From NCBI GenBank assembly GCA_005877205.1, contig VBPL01000004.1, positions 1 through 64,000 on the forward strand: a stretch of DNA of 64,000 nucleotides, in the 5' to 3' direction. The notes beneath the pieces are model-generated. The model searched no databases, was not told where the DNA came from, and saw only the letters and a list, made by a program, of their open reading frames with translations. Every line of letters begins with the position of its first letter. Positions within the stretch are counted from its first letter, which is position 1. Shown here piece by piece: positions 33,345 to 41,770 of the stretch. Origin of the DNA: Nitrososphaerota archaeon (GTDB lineage Archaea; Thermoproteota; Nitrososphaeria; Nitrososphaerales; Nitrosopumilaceae). The position numbers and the translations under genes are program-made.

Positions 33345-34670
33345 CTATCCTAGGCCCATCTTTCTTAGCATTCCCTGCAACTGCCGTCCTTTTGATGCCT
33401 TCATCATGGATTTGGAGTTCTTGTAGGCCTTGAGAAGTTCCTTTACCTCATGTTCAGGCCAGCCAGAACCTCTTGCCAGTCTCTTTACACGTGATGCATT
33501 AATAACATCAGGGTCTGATTTTTCTTCTTTTGTCATGGATTGTATAATATAACGCCATTTTTCCATTCGTTCTTCCTGCTGTTCTAGCTGGTCTTCTTTT
33601 ACCATTCCTGATACACCAGGCATGTTTTCCAAAATATTTCGCAGTCCACCAGCTTTTGTTGCCTCTTCTATTTGAAAGTAAAAGTCTTCCATGTTCATTT
33701 TTCCGTGAGTTATTCTCTTTAGTCTCTCTTCGTTTCCTTCAGTTTCAAGCCTCTTTGCCATATCAAGCAGAGCTTGAATATCTCCCATTCCTAGCAGTCT
33801 TCCAACAAATCTAGTTGGAGAAAACTTTTCTAGATCATCAATTCTTTCACCTGTTCCAATGTACATGATTCTTGCACCTGTTGCGGCAGCCGCAGCTAAA
33901 GCTCCACCACCTTTGGCGCTGCTGTCAAGTTTTGTTATTATAATACCGCCCACTGGAACAGTCTTGTGAAAGGCTTCGGCTTGGTTGTAACATTGCTGAC
34001 CAATGGTTCCGTCTATTACAAGTAAGGCAAGGTCTGGATTTGCCACTTTGCTTATCCTTACCATCTCGTCGAGAAGTTCTTTTTCTTCCTTGTGTCTGCC
34101 AGCAGTATCTATTAAGATAACATCAAAATGTTGCACCTCTAAATGTTTCAGACCGTTTTTTACAATATCGGACGGGTCTTTGTTTTTTTCTTCGCCATAA
34201 ACTTCTACGTTGGCTTTCTCACACATTGTTTTAAGTTGTGTAAGTGCCCCCGGCCTGTATGTATCAGCTCCGATTACTGCAACTCTGTAACCTTGTTTTG
34301 TTAAAAACTTGGCAAGTTTAGCTGTTATAGTTGTCTTGCCGCTTCCTTGAATTCCAAGCATTAAGACTTTATTTATTTTGCCAGGCTGGAACGAAAATTG
34401 GTCTTCTGTTCCAAGCAATTTGGCAAGCTCATCGTAGAGAATCTTTACTATGTGGTCTTTTCTTGAAAGCCCAGGTGGGGGAGTCTCCTTAAGAGAGCGC
34501 TCTTCTAGATTCTTTGTAATCTGGAACACATGCTTTACGTTTACATCTGATTGGAGTAGTGATCTTTGAATATCCTTTGAGAGTTCCTTGATTAGTACCT
34601 CATCTACTGCAGAAGAATTTACTATCTTTTTTAATGCGGCTCTAAGACTGCTTTTTAGTCCATCTAACAT
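33345..34670 (-). CDS. srp54: Signal recognition particle protein SRP54
   Basis: GTPase that, with SRP RNA and SRP19, directs nascent membrane and secreted proteins. 441 residues: N domain, G domain with P-loop 'GIQGSGKTTITAKLA', 'DTAGRHKEEKEL', 'TKLDSSAKGGGAL', and a C-terminal M domain containing 'DPDVINASRVKRLARGSG'. Its ATG shares one base with the Dph6 stop upstream (TAATG). SRP19 is at 40124. Confidence 0.97.
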   Translation of the reverse strand: MLDGLKSSLRAALKKIVNSSAVDEVLIKELSKDIQRSLLQSDVNVKHVFQITKNLEERSLKETPPPGLSRKDHIVKILYDELAKLLGTEDQFSFQPGKINKVLMLGIQGSGKTTITAKLAKFLTKQGYRVAVIGADTYRPGALTQLKTMCEKANVEVYGEEKNKDPSDIVKNGLKHLEVQHFDVILIDTAGRHKEEKELLDEMVRISKVANPDLALLVIDGTIGQQCYNQAEAFHKTVPVGGIIITKLDSSAKGGGALAAAAATGARIMYIGTGERIDDLEKFSPTRFVGRLLGMGDIQALLDMAKRLETEGNEERLKRITHGKMNMEDFYFQIEEATKAGGLRNILENMPGVSGMVKEDQLEQQEERMEKWRYIIQSMTKEEKSDPDVINASRVKRLARGSGWPEHEVKELLKAYKNSKSMMKASKGRQLQGMLRKMGLG

Positions 34671-35353
34671 TATGGGTCTAAGATGGCTTCGGTTATTTCA
34701 AATCTTCCTCTGTAACCGTCCCAGATCTTATTTGCCTTAAGTATCTTAATTGGTGAAGAAAACAAAGGACAATCGATGACAAATGTTTCTGCCTCTCCTC
34801 CTTCAAATGATAAATTAAAACCATATTGTGATCCTAGACCAGTTAATCTCTTTACATCTTCTGGTGTAATCTCTTTTCCTAACCATGAATCATCAAGCCC
34901 ACCTGTTGTAACACTTGTTATAATAAATCGAAATTTGGATTTCAGTAATTCATCCAAGTATTCTCTCTGATCCTTTTGCCAAAGTGGTGTTATCACTTTG
35001 AGATCTAGAACTTTTCCTATATCATCAAAATGATTTTTTTGGTAATTGCTTAGGATGCCACCGTGAACAATTCCTTGTATCCCAAATTCTTTTTTTGCCT
35101 TTTGTAATATCTGACTAAGCTTATGAATCTCTGTTTGGGTATCATTAGAATCGATTGCAGTCACAAGCTGCGGTATTTTCATAGATTCAGCTTGAAGCAA
35201 GGTGGTTTGCATATTCGGGTAATGCAACAGGTGACTTTCTTCTGATTTTGGGAACATTGATACCAGACATACTATTTCGTGACTCTCTGATCTTGCCTTG
35301 TAAAGCGCATATGTACTGTCTTTACCGCCTGAGAAAAGAGACGCTAGCTTCAA
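34670..35353 (-). CDS. dph6: Diphthine-ammonia ligase Dph6
   Basis: ATP-dependent amidation of diphthine on translation factor aEF2, the last step of diphthamide synthesis. 227-residue PP-loop ATPase: 'SLFSGGKDSTYALYKA' at the N-terminus, 'GIVHGGILSNYQKNH', 'PLWQKDQREYL', and 'FNLSFEGGEAETFVIDCPLF'. In one transcription unit with srp54. Confidence 0.93.
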   Translation of the reverse strand: MKLASLFSGGKDSTYALYKARSESHEIVCLVSMFPKSEESHLLHYPNMQTTLLQAESMKIPQLVTAIDSNDTQTEIHKLSQILQKAKKEFGIQGIVHGGILSNYQKNHFDDIGKVLDLKVITPLWQKDQREYLDELLKSKFRFIITSVTTGGLDDSWLGKEITPEDVKRLTGLGSQYGFNLSFEGGEAETFVIDCPLFSSPIKILKANKIWDGYRGRFEITEAILDP

Positions 35354-35380
35354 TTTGATTTGAAGATGATATCATTTCAA

Positions 35381-35509
35381 TTAATTTTTTTCCAGCTCAT
35401 TTACGCGTTTTAGGCAGCGTTCACATAGTGAAAGATGGTCTTGCATAGTAACTTCCACGTTTGATTCCAAGCAAACATGGCATAATCCTTTCACGTATTT
35501 TCTATACAA
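35381..35509 (-). CDS. Tiny CxxC zinc-binding protein
   Basis: 42 residues from a TTG at 35507-35509 to TAA at 35381. Contains 'GLCHVCLES' and 'LCERCLKRV' (Cys10, 13, 29, 32), a compact four-cysteine zinc site, then a helix 'RVNELEKN'. TATACT just upstream could be its TATA box. Not recognised; lies ahead of dph6 on the same strand. Small zinc proteins of this kind are missed by length filters. Confidence 0.55.
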   Translation of the reverse strand: MYRKYVKGLCHVCLESNVEVTMQDHLSLCERCLKRVNELEKN

Positions 35510-35617
35510 GTTGTATAGTATAACTTGTTCTTATATTAGAAAAGCCTGGATGCTTCATTACTCATAATCCTCATCATAAATTCAGTTGGCTTTTCTTCTC
35601 ATCATCAGCATCCGAAA

Positions 35618-36025
35618 TTAACTTTTGATTCGGACTATAATAGTTCTGTCCATTACCTTCCAGTATTCGACGTCCTGGCCTTGGGCGACCTTGTCCTTTA
35701 CTTCGTCTTCAATTTGGCTTACGTCAAATACCTCAAAGGTTTCAGAGTCCATAACCTGTACTATCGCATCAGTCTTTGAGATCACAGATCCTATCCTTTT
35801 ATCAATGAGAGGAATCTGTATCTGTGCACTGACAGGTGATACATGAGGATATTTTTTCTTGTCAAATATTCCAACTGCCACGATCCTTGCCTTTGCTGCA
35901 CCATGCTTACCTGGCTTGCTTGTATCAAACTCAACTATTTTGCACGGTTCAGCGTTTGGACTGTCTACAGGAAGTAAAATGTAAGAACCAATTTTTAATG
36001 AACCAAGCTCAGCCGGCTTACTCAT
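35618..36025 (-). CDS. eif5a: Translation factor aIF5A
   Basis: Hypusine-containing elongation/initiation factor that helps ribosomes at difficult sequences. 135 residues. The modification loop is 'TSKPGKHGAAKARIVAVGIF', with the lysine of 'GKHG' the deoxyhypusine/hypusine site; C-terminal OB fold ends 'DRTIIVRIKS'. ATG at 36023-36025; a GTG one codon upstream is also possible. Confidence 0.96.
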   Translation of the reverse strand: MSKPAELGSLKIGSYILLPVDSPNAEPCKIVEFDTSKPGKHGAAKARIVAVGIFDKKKYPHVSPVSAQIQIPLIDKRIGSVISKTDAIVQVMDSETFEVFDVSQIEDEVKDKVAQGQDVEYWKVMDRTIIVRIKS

Positions 36026-36121
36026 CACAAAAAAAGAATTTGGAATAGTATATAACCTTTCTACTGTGATGGTATGATCTCAATTCTATGAAATCCACAG
36101 ATAAAATATGAATTAATGATT

Positions 36122-36733
36122 TTATTTTATTTTTTCAATCACTGACAAGTTCAAGAGGTTTGTCAGTCTGATACCTTTTCTGGCCACCTCTCTTCTTGTC
36201 CTTTCGCAATATTTGTTGTCAGACTGATGGCTGTTGTCGCTTGAAACTTCAAGGACAACCAAATTATCCCCGTATGGAAAAGTGAACTTGGGAGTCTCAG
36301 TCGAGGACAAGGCTAGACGCCCCCGTTCAGCTCTTCTAACCCTTTGGCGTTTAGCAACAGTCATAGCAAGATCTGAGAGATCTGATTCAGAGTGACCATA
36401 TTCAAGATAATAAACTGAGACTAGGTTGAGTTTTTCATGGTTTAATCTTTCAAAAAACTCATTATCCTTTGTGAACACGAAAGTGGGCTTGTCTTGTTTG
36501 TATCTTTCAACTTCTGTCATTGTTTGCTTTTGATCTTTATATCTTGCAAGAAGGTAGGTGTTTGTACGTGAGGGAAAGTAGGCGCTTCCATCTTCTGAAA
36601 AGGTTGCAGTAACGAAATACATGTCATCAATGTAGTCAGATTTTTCAAGGATCTCTTTGAGTTTAGAAGAGTATTCGTTGTGCAAATATGGTGCACATAC
36701 ATAACCCCCTTCTGAGATTGAACTCCCAGACAC
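36122..36733 (-). CDS. Hypothetical protein, 203 residues
   Basis: Not recognised. Soluble, mixed alpha/beta composition, no signal peptide, two isolated cysteines. Features that stand out are the internal basic stretch 'AKRQRVRRAERGRLAL' and C-terminal 'CERTRREVARKGIRLTNLL'. ATG at 36731-36733. It lies between aIF5A and tRNA-Tyr with no overlap. Confidence 0.6.
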   Translation of the reverse strand: MSGSSISEGGYVCAPYLHNEYSSKLKEILEKSDYIDDMYFVTATFSEDGSAYFPSRTNTYLLARYKDQKQTMTEVERYKQDKPTFVFTKDNEFFERLNHEKLNLVSVYYLEYGHSESDLSDLAMTVAKRQRVRRAERGRLALSSTETPKFTFPYGDNLVVLEVSSDNSHQSDNKYCERTRREVARKGIRLTNLLNLSVIEKIK

Positions 36734-36875
36734 GTGATCCGGTTTGATATACTTTCATATATGTGGTTTGGTCAGTCAACAACTTTGACGTTAGATCGTG
36801 TCGATTTTTATTAAATAAATTGGTCTTTTTTCCATCGATAGTTATTTAATACGAAAATGCCGGCTGAGAAACAGT

Positions 36876-36995
36876 CCCACGCTAGCTCAGCCTGGTAGAG
36901 CTTCCGGCTGTAGTGGTTGGCCATCGGCTAACTGATATCAGCCTATCAGGCTTACAGAAACCGGAGTGTCGCAGGTTCAACTCCTGCGCGTGGGA
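36876..36995 (+). tRNA. tRNA-Tyr (anticodon GTA) with 46-base intron
   Basis: Acceptor CCCACGC/GCGTGGG gives the C1-G72 pair that marks archaeal tRNA-Tyr; anticodon stem TCCGG/CCGGA; loop CTGTAGA after splicing. The intron is 36914-36959, between positions 37 and 38; a BHB splice site forms from the helix CTGT/ACAG with three-base bulges AGT and AAA. Discriminator A at 36995 is followed by encoded CCA (36996-36998), unlike the other two tRNAs here. T arm GCAGG-TTCAACT-CCTGC. Confidence 0.95.
36914..36959 (+). other. Archaeal BHB intron of tRNA-Tyr
   Basis: 46 bases removed by the splicing endonuclease: cut between G36913 and T36914 and between A36959 and A36960. An inner stem GGCC/GGCT-like region closes the intron. 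Confidence 0.85.
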
Positions 36996-37033
36996 CCATC
37001 ATAATATTCAAAAACAGACTAGTAGAATAGAAT

Positions 37034-37543
37034 GTGTTGTCAGATGACTCAAGCTGGTCTACACTAGATGAAGTAGATCGGAAGATTATTGATATTCTTA
37101 ACAAGAATGCAAGGACTTCATCAAAGGAAATTGCCGCTGAATTAAGAAATTCTGGTGTAGACGTATCAGATAGAACCATAAGAAAAAGAATTGAAAGACT
37201 TGAAAGAAATGGCATCATAAAAGGCTACAAGGCAGTTCTTAGCAGTGTATCATCAACTGATGAATTCGAAGCACTGTTTGTCAAGTTAAAGATTACAAGA
37301 TCCGTTGACAGTATACTAGAATCTATAAAAAATTTCGTTAAAACGCTTCCAAACTATCTCTTTGTTGCAACCATCGAAGGTGACTGGAATATGATCATAG
37401 TTATGAGAATAGAAGGCTCTGAAAAAAATCCCACGTCAAGAATAATTGAGAAATTTTCGGATCAAATACTTGATTACAAAGTAAACAGCATTCAAATAAG
37501 AGATATAAATCTCTTGAATATGTCGTTGTTATTACTTACCTGA
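37034..37543 (+). CDS. Lrp/AsnC-family transcription regulator
   Basis: 169 residues. N-terminal winged helix-turn-helix 'LDEVDRKIIDILNKNARTSSKEIA' and 'DRTIRKRIERLERNGIIKGY'; C-terminal RAM-like domain for ligand binding or assembly. Ends with an unusual hydrophobic 'LLNMSLLLLT'. Start is GTG at 37034 or TTG at 37037. The target is unknown. Its last eight bases overlap the convergent response-regulator gene. Confidence 0.85.
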   Translation: MLSDDSSWSTLDEVDRKIIDILNKNARTSSKEIAAELRNSGVDVSDRTIRKRIERLERNGIIKGYKAVLSSVSSTDEFEALFVKLKITRSVDSILESIKNFVKTLPNYLFVATIEGDWNMIIVMRIEGSEKNPTSRIIEKFSDQILDYKVNSIQIRDINLLNMSLLLLT

Positions 37544-38282
37544 CTTCACTTAGCTTTGTAGTATCAAGTGCGTTTTTCAGTTCGTTTATGCTAAATGGTT
37601 TTTGAACAAATGCCGTAGAACCTAATCCAATTGTCTTTCTTACTCTAGGTGCAGTCTTTTCATCGGCCGTAATCAAAATAATTGAAAGATCTGGTTTTGA
37701 CTCTAGCAATGCACTTGCGACAACATCTCCCGTCAAGTCTGGCAAATCCATATCAAGTAACACGATTGGATTTTTCCCTGATTTTATTAATGATGTAATT
37801 TCCTTGAGAGCTTCCTTTCCATTAGAGGCTGTCTGAATATCATCATAACCCAATTGCATAAGAAAACTCTTGATTCTAATTATTATGGCTGGGCTGTCAT
37901 CAACCACAACAATCGTTCTCTTTTCTTCTGAAGGTGTATGCACGTACTTTTTGGCCTCTTCAAATATTTTCATTGCTTCCTCGTATTGGCCCACTCTTAG
38001 AAGGCATTTGGCGGCACATCGATATGCGTAATTAGTAGCCAGAGGATCTTTTTTTGCCAGCTTGAGATAGAATTTTGCCGCCTCCAAAATCTCGTCTTTT
38101 GGGTCTTTTCCTTGTTTTGCCTTACATTCAGATGCCAAGATTAGGTAAAGTCCTGCCTTGAAATTCTGATTCTTCATTTCTTTTTGTGCCAAAGACATGA
38201 ACAGATTATGAGCTGCAATATTTTGATCGTTTCTCAGATAAGTGCACGCCAAGTGAAATTTTTCGAGTTCGCTGTTCAACAT
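37536..38282 (-). CDS. Response regulator with N-terminal TPR-like helices
   Basis: 248 residues. The first 120 are helical repeats resembling tetratricopeptides ('YAYRCAAKCLLRVGQYEEAM', 'KIFEEAKKY'). The rest is a receiver domain: acidic pocket 'VVVDDSPAII', phosphoacceptor Asp in 'VLLDMDLPDLTG', Thr in 'ILITADE', Lys in 'FVQKPFS'. No DNA-binding output domain, so signalling is likely through the TPR part. No histidine kinase gene is nearby. ATG at 38280-38282. Confidence 0.88.
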   Translation of the reverse strand: MLNSELEKFHLACTYLRNDQNIAAHNLFMSLAQKEMKNQNFKAGLYLILASECKAKQGKDPKDEILEAAKFYLKLAKKDPLATNYAYRCAAKCLLRVGQYEEAMKIFEEAKKYVHTPSEEKRTIVVVDDSPAIIIRIKSFLMQLGYDDIQTASNGKEALKEITSLIKSGKNPIVLLDMDLPDLTGDVVASALLESKPDLSIILITADEKTAPRVRKTIGLGSTAFVQKPFSINELKNALDTTKLSEVR

Positions 38283-38387
38283 CCAGCTTATGTTACAATA
38301 TCTTAATATTGTTTAGTACAATTTCCAAGGTAAAATTCTTGACTTGGACTGGCAAAAGAATAGATCAATCAGATATTATAAAGAAAA

Positions 38388-38394
38388 AGGAGGT
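38388..38394 (+). promoter_or_regulatory. Strong Shine-Dalgarno sequence of scpA
   Basis: GGAGGT at 38389-38394, eight bases before the GTG at 38403. It supports that GTG and stands out in a genome where most starts look leaderless. A TATTATAAAG stretch lies a few bases further upstream. Confidence 0.6.
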
Positions 38395-38402
38395 AATAGG
38401 CA

Positions 38403-39062
38403 GTGAGTCAGGAAAATAGCGGTATCGGAATTTCTCAACCACCTGTAAACATTCTCTTTAGCCCACTTGATGTGTCCAAGAAGGATGTTTGGAGCATAGA
38501 CATAGTACGTATCTTAGATATTTTGATTAAAGTCCTCAATCAAACTGATAAAAAGGACCTCAGAGTAGCTGGAATCGCAGCTCTATCTTCTGCAATGATT
38601 CACAGAATGAAAGTAGAAAGCATATTTGCCTTGCAAAAGGCGGCCATGGAAAAAAGACCGCTTAGTCAGAGAGAGGACGTAGATATTGCGATAATAAACA
38701 TGCCATATAGACACGAATCCACTTATCCGGTTACGTTAGATGAATTATTGACGGTACTTGAAAACCTGATTGGAACTATAGCAAACCCACGCTCAAGTAG
38801 ACGTCAACTCGAATTTGATCCCGTGCAGGTTCCCAACTTTGATGATTATTTCATTTCTCTTGAAAAAATAATAGGGCAATATGAGGAACTGATAATCAAT
38901 AAGGTAAGACCTACCGGTTATGGTTCCTTTAGAAAAATAGTTTCTGGCCTCGAATTAATAGATGTAGTACGGTGCTTCTTTGCCATTCTCTTCTTGGCAA
39001 GAGACACAAAGGTTGAGCTTGAACAGACAGAAGATGACATAATAGTCTCGCTAACAAAATAG
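38403..39062 (+). CDS. scpA: Segregation and condensation protein ScpA
   Basis: Kleisin subunit that bridges SMC heads in condensin. 219 residues, with a helical N-terminus 'WSIDIVRILDILIKVLNQTD' and a C-terminal winged-helix-like region that would bind the SMC head. GTG start fixed by an upstream Shine-Dalgarno. Followed 46 bases later by scpB, its partner, which confirms the assignment. No smc gene in the window. Confidence 0.85.
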   Translation: MSQENSGIGISQPPVNILFSPLDVSKKDVWSIDIVRILDILIKVLNQTDKKDLRVAGIAALSSAMIHRMKVESIFALQKAAMEKRPLSQREDVDIAIINMPYRHESTYPVTLDELLTVLENLIGTIANPRSSRRQLEFDPVQVPNFDDYFISLEKIIGQYEELIINKVRPTGYGSFRKIVSGLELIDVVRCFFAILFLARDTKVELEQTEDDIIVSLTK

Positions 39063-39108
39063 AAATTTACAACTGTATCAAAGTACGTTCTATTCCACCT
39101 TGTCTCAG

Positions 39109-39567
39109 ATGGGAAAGATAGAGGATGATGAAGCAAGCGCTAGGTTAGAGGCTGCTATTTACTCAGCTGGAAGGCCTTTAACCGTCGAAGAGCTAATCAA
39201 GGCTTCAGGCACGGAATCTAGAACCAAAACTCTCACTCTCATGACAAATCTTGCAAAAAAGACCAAGTCGGTCTTTAAGGCAATAGAGATAGCCAGTCTA
39301 CCAGATGGCTCTTATGTATTTCAGCTAAAGCCTGAATTTAATACAGTAATTCGAAAGTATGCATCAAAGCCTCTGCTACCAACTGCTACGCTGAAGACCT
39401 TATCTTATATCGCATACATGCAACCCATCTCATCTAAGAGATTAGTGGAGGTACGTGGTTCTGGGGTATATCTACATCTTAGGTTATTACACCAATTAGA
39501 TTACATAGAACACCAAAATGTTGGAAGACTAAAGATCTACAATACAACAGAGAAATTCCAAAAATAG
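39109..39567 (+). CDS. scpB: Segregation and condensation protein ScpB
   Basis: Two winged-helix domains that bind the kleisin ScpA; 152 residues. N-terminal 'LEAAIYSAGRPLTVEELIKA' and C-terminal 'SSKRLVEVRGSGVYLHLRLL' followed by 'VGRLKIYNTTEKFQK' are typical. ATG at 39109 (in-frame TTG at 39100 is an alternative). The frame stops at an A5 run; with one more A the protein would continue for 36 further residues (see findings), so the C-terminus may be frameshifted. Confidence 0.88.
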   Translation: MGKIEDDEASARLEAAIYSAGRPLTVEELIKASGTESRTKTLTLMTNLAKKTKSVFKAIEIASLPDGSYVFQLKPEFNTVIRKYASKPLLPTATLKTLSYIAYMQPISSKRLVEVRGSGVYLHLRLLHQLDYIEHQNVGRLKIYNTTEKFQK

Positions 39568-39674
39568 ATCTACTAAAACAGAAGCTCTTTACAAAGGTAA
39601 GAAGTTCAAGTCAATCCACTAATCAACAACAGAACGAACCACCCGCGGAGCTCATAACGCAAACAAGCCAGTAA
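39564..39674 (+). other. Possible frameshifted C-terminal extension of scpB
   Basis: In the -1 frame the scpB sequence continues without a stop from ATA at 39564 to TAA at 39672-39674, encoding 'IDLLKQKLFTKV' and then a Ser/Gln/Asn/Pro-rich tail of 24 residues. No start codon of its own. The join is at AAAAA (39560-39564). It may be a real tail lost by mutation, a sequencing error, or chance. Confidence 0.4.
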
Positions 39675-39697
39675 GAAAGTTCGAAAAAACAACTTTC
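39675..39697. terminator. Hairpin between scpB and S8e
   Basis: GAAAGTT (39675-39681), nine-base A-rich loop, AACTTTC (39691-39697). Directly follows the extended scpB frame and precedes the S8e gene by about 40 bases. A possible transcript end. Confidence 0.35.
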
Positions 39698-39738
39698 GTG
39701 ATAGATGGTATAAATTAGAGTTACTTTATCGACTGATT

Positions 39739-40119
39739 ATGAAGAAGTCTGTGGAGAATCTTGCAACAAGCAAGATTACTGGTGGTAGAAGATATCCTCT
39801 AAGGACTAGAAGAAAATATGAAATCGACAGATATTCCGTAGAGACTATACCTGGCCAGCAAGCCACAGTAGTACGTAAAGTGCGAGGAAAAAACAAAAAG
39901 ACTTCATTAAAAACTACAGATTTTGTGAATTTAGCAATTCCCGGAGCGAAAGTAAAGAAAGTAAAAATCCTTAAAGTATTGAACAATCCGTCAAACAATG
40001 ATTACGAAAGGCGCGGTGTTATTTCAAAGGGCGCAATATTGGAAACAGAAGCTGGGAAGTGTAGAGTAGTTTCAAGGCCCGGTCAAGATGGCGCGGTCAA
40101 TGCAATTTTGATAAAGTGA
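39739..40119 (+). CDS. rps8e: Ribosomal protein S8e
   Basis: Small-subunit ribosomal protein, 126 residues: 'NLATSKITGGRRYPLRTRRK', 'TVVRKVRGKNKKTSLKTTDF' and 'NDYERRGVISKGAILETEAG' are family blocks. ATG at 39739. First gene of a run with srp19, gar1 and tfb. Confidence 0.95.
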   Translation: MKKSVENLATSKITGGRRYPLRTRRKYEIDRYSVETIPGQQATVVRKVRGKNKKTSLKTTDFVNLAIPGAKVKKVKILKVLNNPSNNDYERRGVISKGAILETEAGKCRVVSRPGQDGAVNAILIK

Positions 40120-40123
40120 TCAC

Positions 40124-40423
40124 ATGAAAGATTACGAACATGTCGTAATCTGGTTGGATTATTTCAACAAAACACTTCCACAAAAAATGGGCCGAAGAGT
40201 TTCTCGTGACAAAAGCATATTTGATCCTTCACTAAAAGAATTGATCGATGCTGCAAAAGCAGCCGGGTTTGAACCAACTGAAACAAATGATCTAGTAAGA
40301 TTTCCAAGAAGACCATATGTTAGGTCTGGTTATATTGTCCTTCCAAAAACCCAGTCGAAATCCAAAATAATTTCTACAATATCTGAAAAATTAGTGGCTC
40401 GACGAGCGAAGCAGTCAAAGTAA
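40124..40423 (+). CDS. srp19: Signal recognition particle protein SRP19
   Basis: Binds SRP RNA helices 6 and 8 and promotes SRP54 binding. 99 residues: 'HVVIWLDYFNKTLPQKMGRR' and 'KELIDAAKAAGFEPTETND', then 'RPYVRSGYIVL', a basic tail. Four bases after the S8e stop, same operon. Confidence 0.92.
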   Translation: MKDYEHVVIWLDYFNKTLPQKMGRRVSRDKSIFDPSLKELIDAAKAAGFEPTETNDLVRFPRRPYVRSGYIVLPKTQSKSKIISTISEKLVARRAKQSK

Positions 40424-40468
40424 ATAGCAATTCTAGCTTAGAGCTAAAGTAATTTTGACAGAACTCTA

Positions 40469-40768
40469 TTGATAACAGTATTTCCTCTGAAGATCCAATT
40501 GCAGGAGGTAGGCGAAATATTGCATCTAGCAAGTAGCGGTAGAGTCATAATCAGACTTGCTAAACCACTAAGTGATGGTCAGCTACTTGTCGATAATTCG
40601 GGAACCAAAGTAGCTAAAGTTTCTGAAATGATAGGTCCCGTTGATGCTCCATATGCATCGGCAGTTCCGCTTACCAATAATATCAAAAAACATCTTGGAA
40701 AGTCGGTTTACATTGTAGAGCAAACCTCTGCAACAAAACCAAAAAGATTCAGAGGAAGAAAAAGATGA
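40469..40768 (+). CDS. gar1: H/ACA RNP protein Gar1
   Basis: Subunit of the archaeal H/ACA pseudouridylation complex. Beta-barrel core 'VGEILHLASSGRVIIRLAKP', 'DNSGTKVAKVSEMIGPVDAPYAS', then a basic RGRKR end. 99 residues from TTG at 40469; TTG at 40499 (MQEVGEIL) would also keep the domain. A GGAGG at 40504-40508 is internal to the conserved N-terminal sequence and so probably does not mark the start. Its last four bases overlap the tfb start. Confidence 0.85.
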   Translation: MITVFPLKIQLQEVGEILHLASSGRVIIRLAKPLSDGQLLVDNSGTKVAKVSEMIGPVDAPYASAVPLTNNIKKHLGKSVYIVEQTSATKPKRFRGRKR

Positions 40769-41724
40769 CCATAACAGAACTCCAAACACACTGCCCAGAA
40801 TGCCGATCTACTTTAATTGATGACATTCATAGTGGCGAAAAGATTTGTTCTGGCTGCGGATTGGTCGCAATGGAACAGATGCCAGATTACGGACCCGAAT
40901 CAAGAGTGACAAATCCTGAAGAGAAAATGAAGACTACAAGGGCATCAGGACAAACCACTTACTCGCAACACGACTTGGGAATAAGAACGGAAATTGCAAT
41001 AGGAACAAAAGATTTCAATGGAAAGACAATATCAAGTGATATCGCAAATCAGATGTACAATCTTAGAAAATGGCAGACAAGAATAAGAGTAGCATCTCCC
41101 AGGGAAAGAAGACTTGCAAATATACTATCAAAAATTGGCGAAACCTGCCAAGCACTATCACTACCAAGGAACGTCATAGAATCTGCGTCTATGATATACA
41201 GGAATTTCCAAGGCCAAGCAGAAGCAAAAGGCAAGTCTGTCGCATGTATGTCGGCTGCAACCATTTACATGGCATGCAAGCAATGTGACGTTGTAAGATC
41301 CCTTGATGAAATCTGTGCATCTAGTGGTAGTACAAAAGATGAAAAAATGAATGTCAAATTGACTGCAAAATACTACCGAATGCTCGTCATGGAACTTGGT
41401 TCAAAAACAGCTCCAGTGGTGACGCTTGAAAAATACATCTCAAAGATTGCAAATCTGGCAAAGCTTGAGGTAAGAGTTGAAAGACTAGCTGCTGAGATAG
41501 CTGACAAGACCGAAGACCACAATCTTGCTGACGGGAAAGCTCCTAATGGTCTAGCTGCTGCCTATCTTTACATAGCATCAACACTTCTTGGGCAGAGCGT
41601 GCTGCAAAGAGACGTCTCAAGCGTAGCAGGAATCACGGAAGTTACCATAAGGAACAGATGCAAAGAGATTCTGAACGCATACAAGATGAAAGTCACTTTA
41701 CGACCATTGTTAGCTAAAAACTAA
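40765..41724 (+). CDS. tfb: Transcription initiation factor TFB
   Basis: Archaeal TFIIB homologue that bridges TBP and RNA polymerase. 319 residues: N-terminal zinc ribbon 'CPECRSTLIDDIHSGEKICS' plus 'GCGLV', B-finger region, and two cyclin folds ('SVACMSAATIYMACKQC', 'APNGLAAAYLYIASTLLGQ'), with C-terminal 'EVTIRNRCKEIL'. ATG inside the gar1 end (ATGA). Ammonia-oxidising archaea often carry several TFBs; only this one is in view. Confidence 0.96.
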   Translation: MTITELQTHCPECRSTLIDDIHSGEKICSGCGLVAMEQMPDYGPESRVTNPEEKMKTTRASGQTTYSQHDLGIRTEIAIGTKDFNGKTISSDIANQMYNLRKWQTRIRVASPRERRLANILSKIGETCQALSLPRNVIESASMIYRNFQGQAEAKGKSVACMSAATIYMACKQCDVVRSLDEICASSGSTKDEKMNVKLTAKYYRMLVMELGSKTAPVVTLEKYISKIANLAKLEVRVERLAAEIADKTEDHNLADGKAPNGLAAAYLYIASTLLGQSVLQRDVSSVAGITEVTIRNRCKEILNAYKMKVTLRPLLAKN

Positions 41725-41770
41725 CCCCTTTTCTTTTTGTTTAATTGCCTCGTACTAATTTTCAATTAGT

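Noticed and set aside
36952-37218. Minus-strand open frame over tRNA-Tyr and the Lrp gene
   Set aside because: Its end 'GVEPATLRFL' is a tRNA shadow and the rest is antisense to a clear regulator gene.
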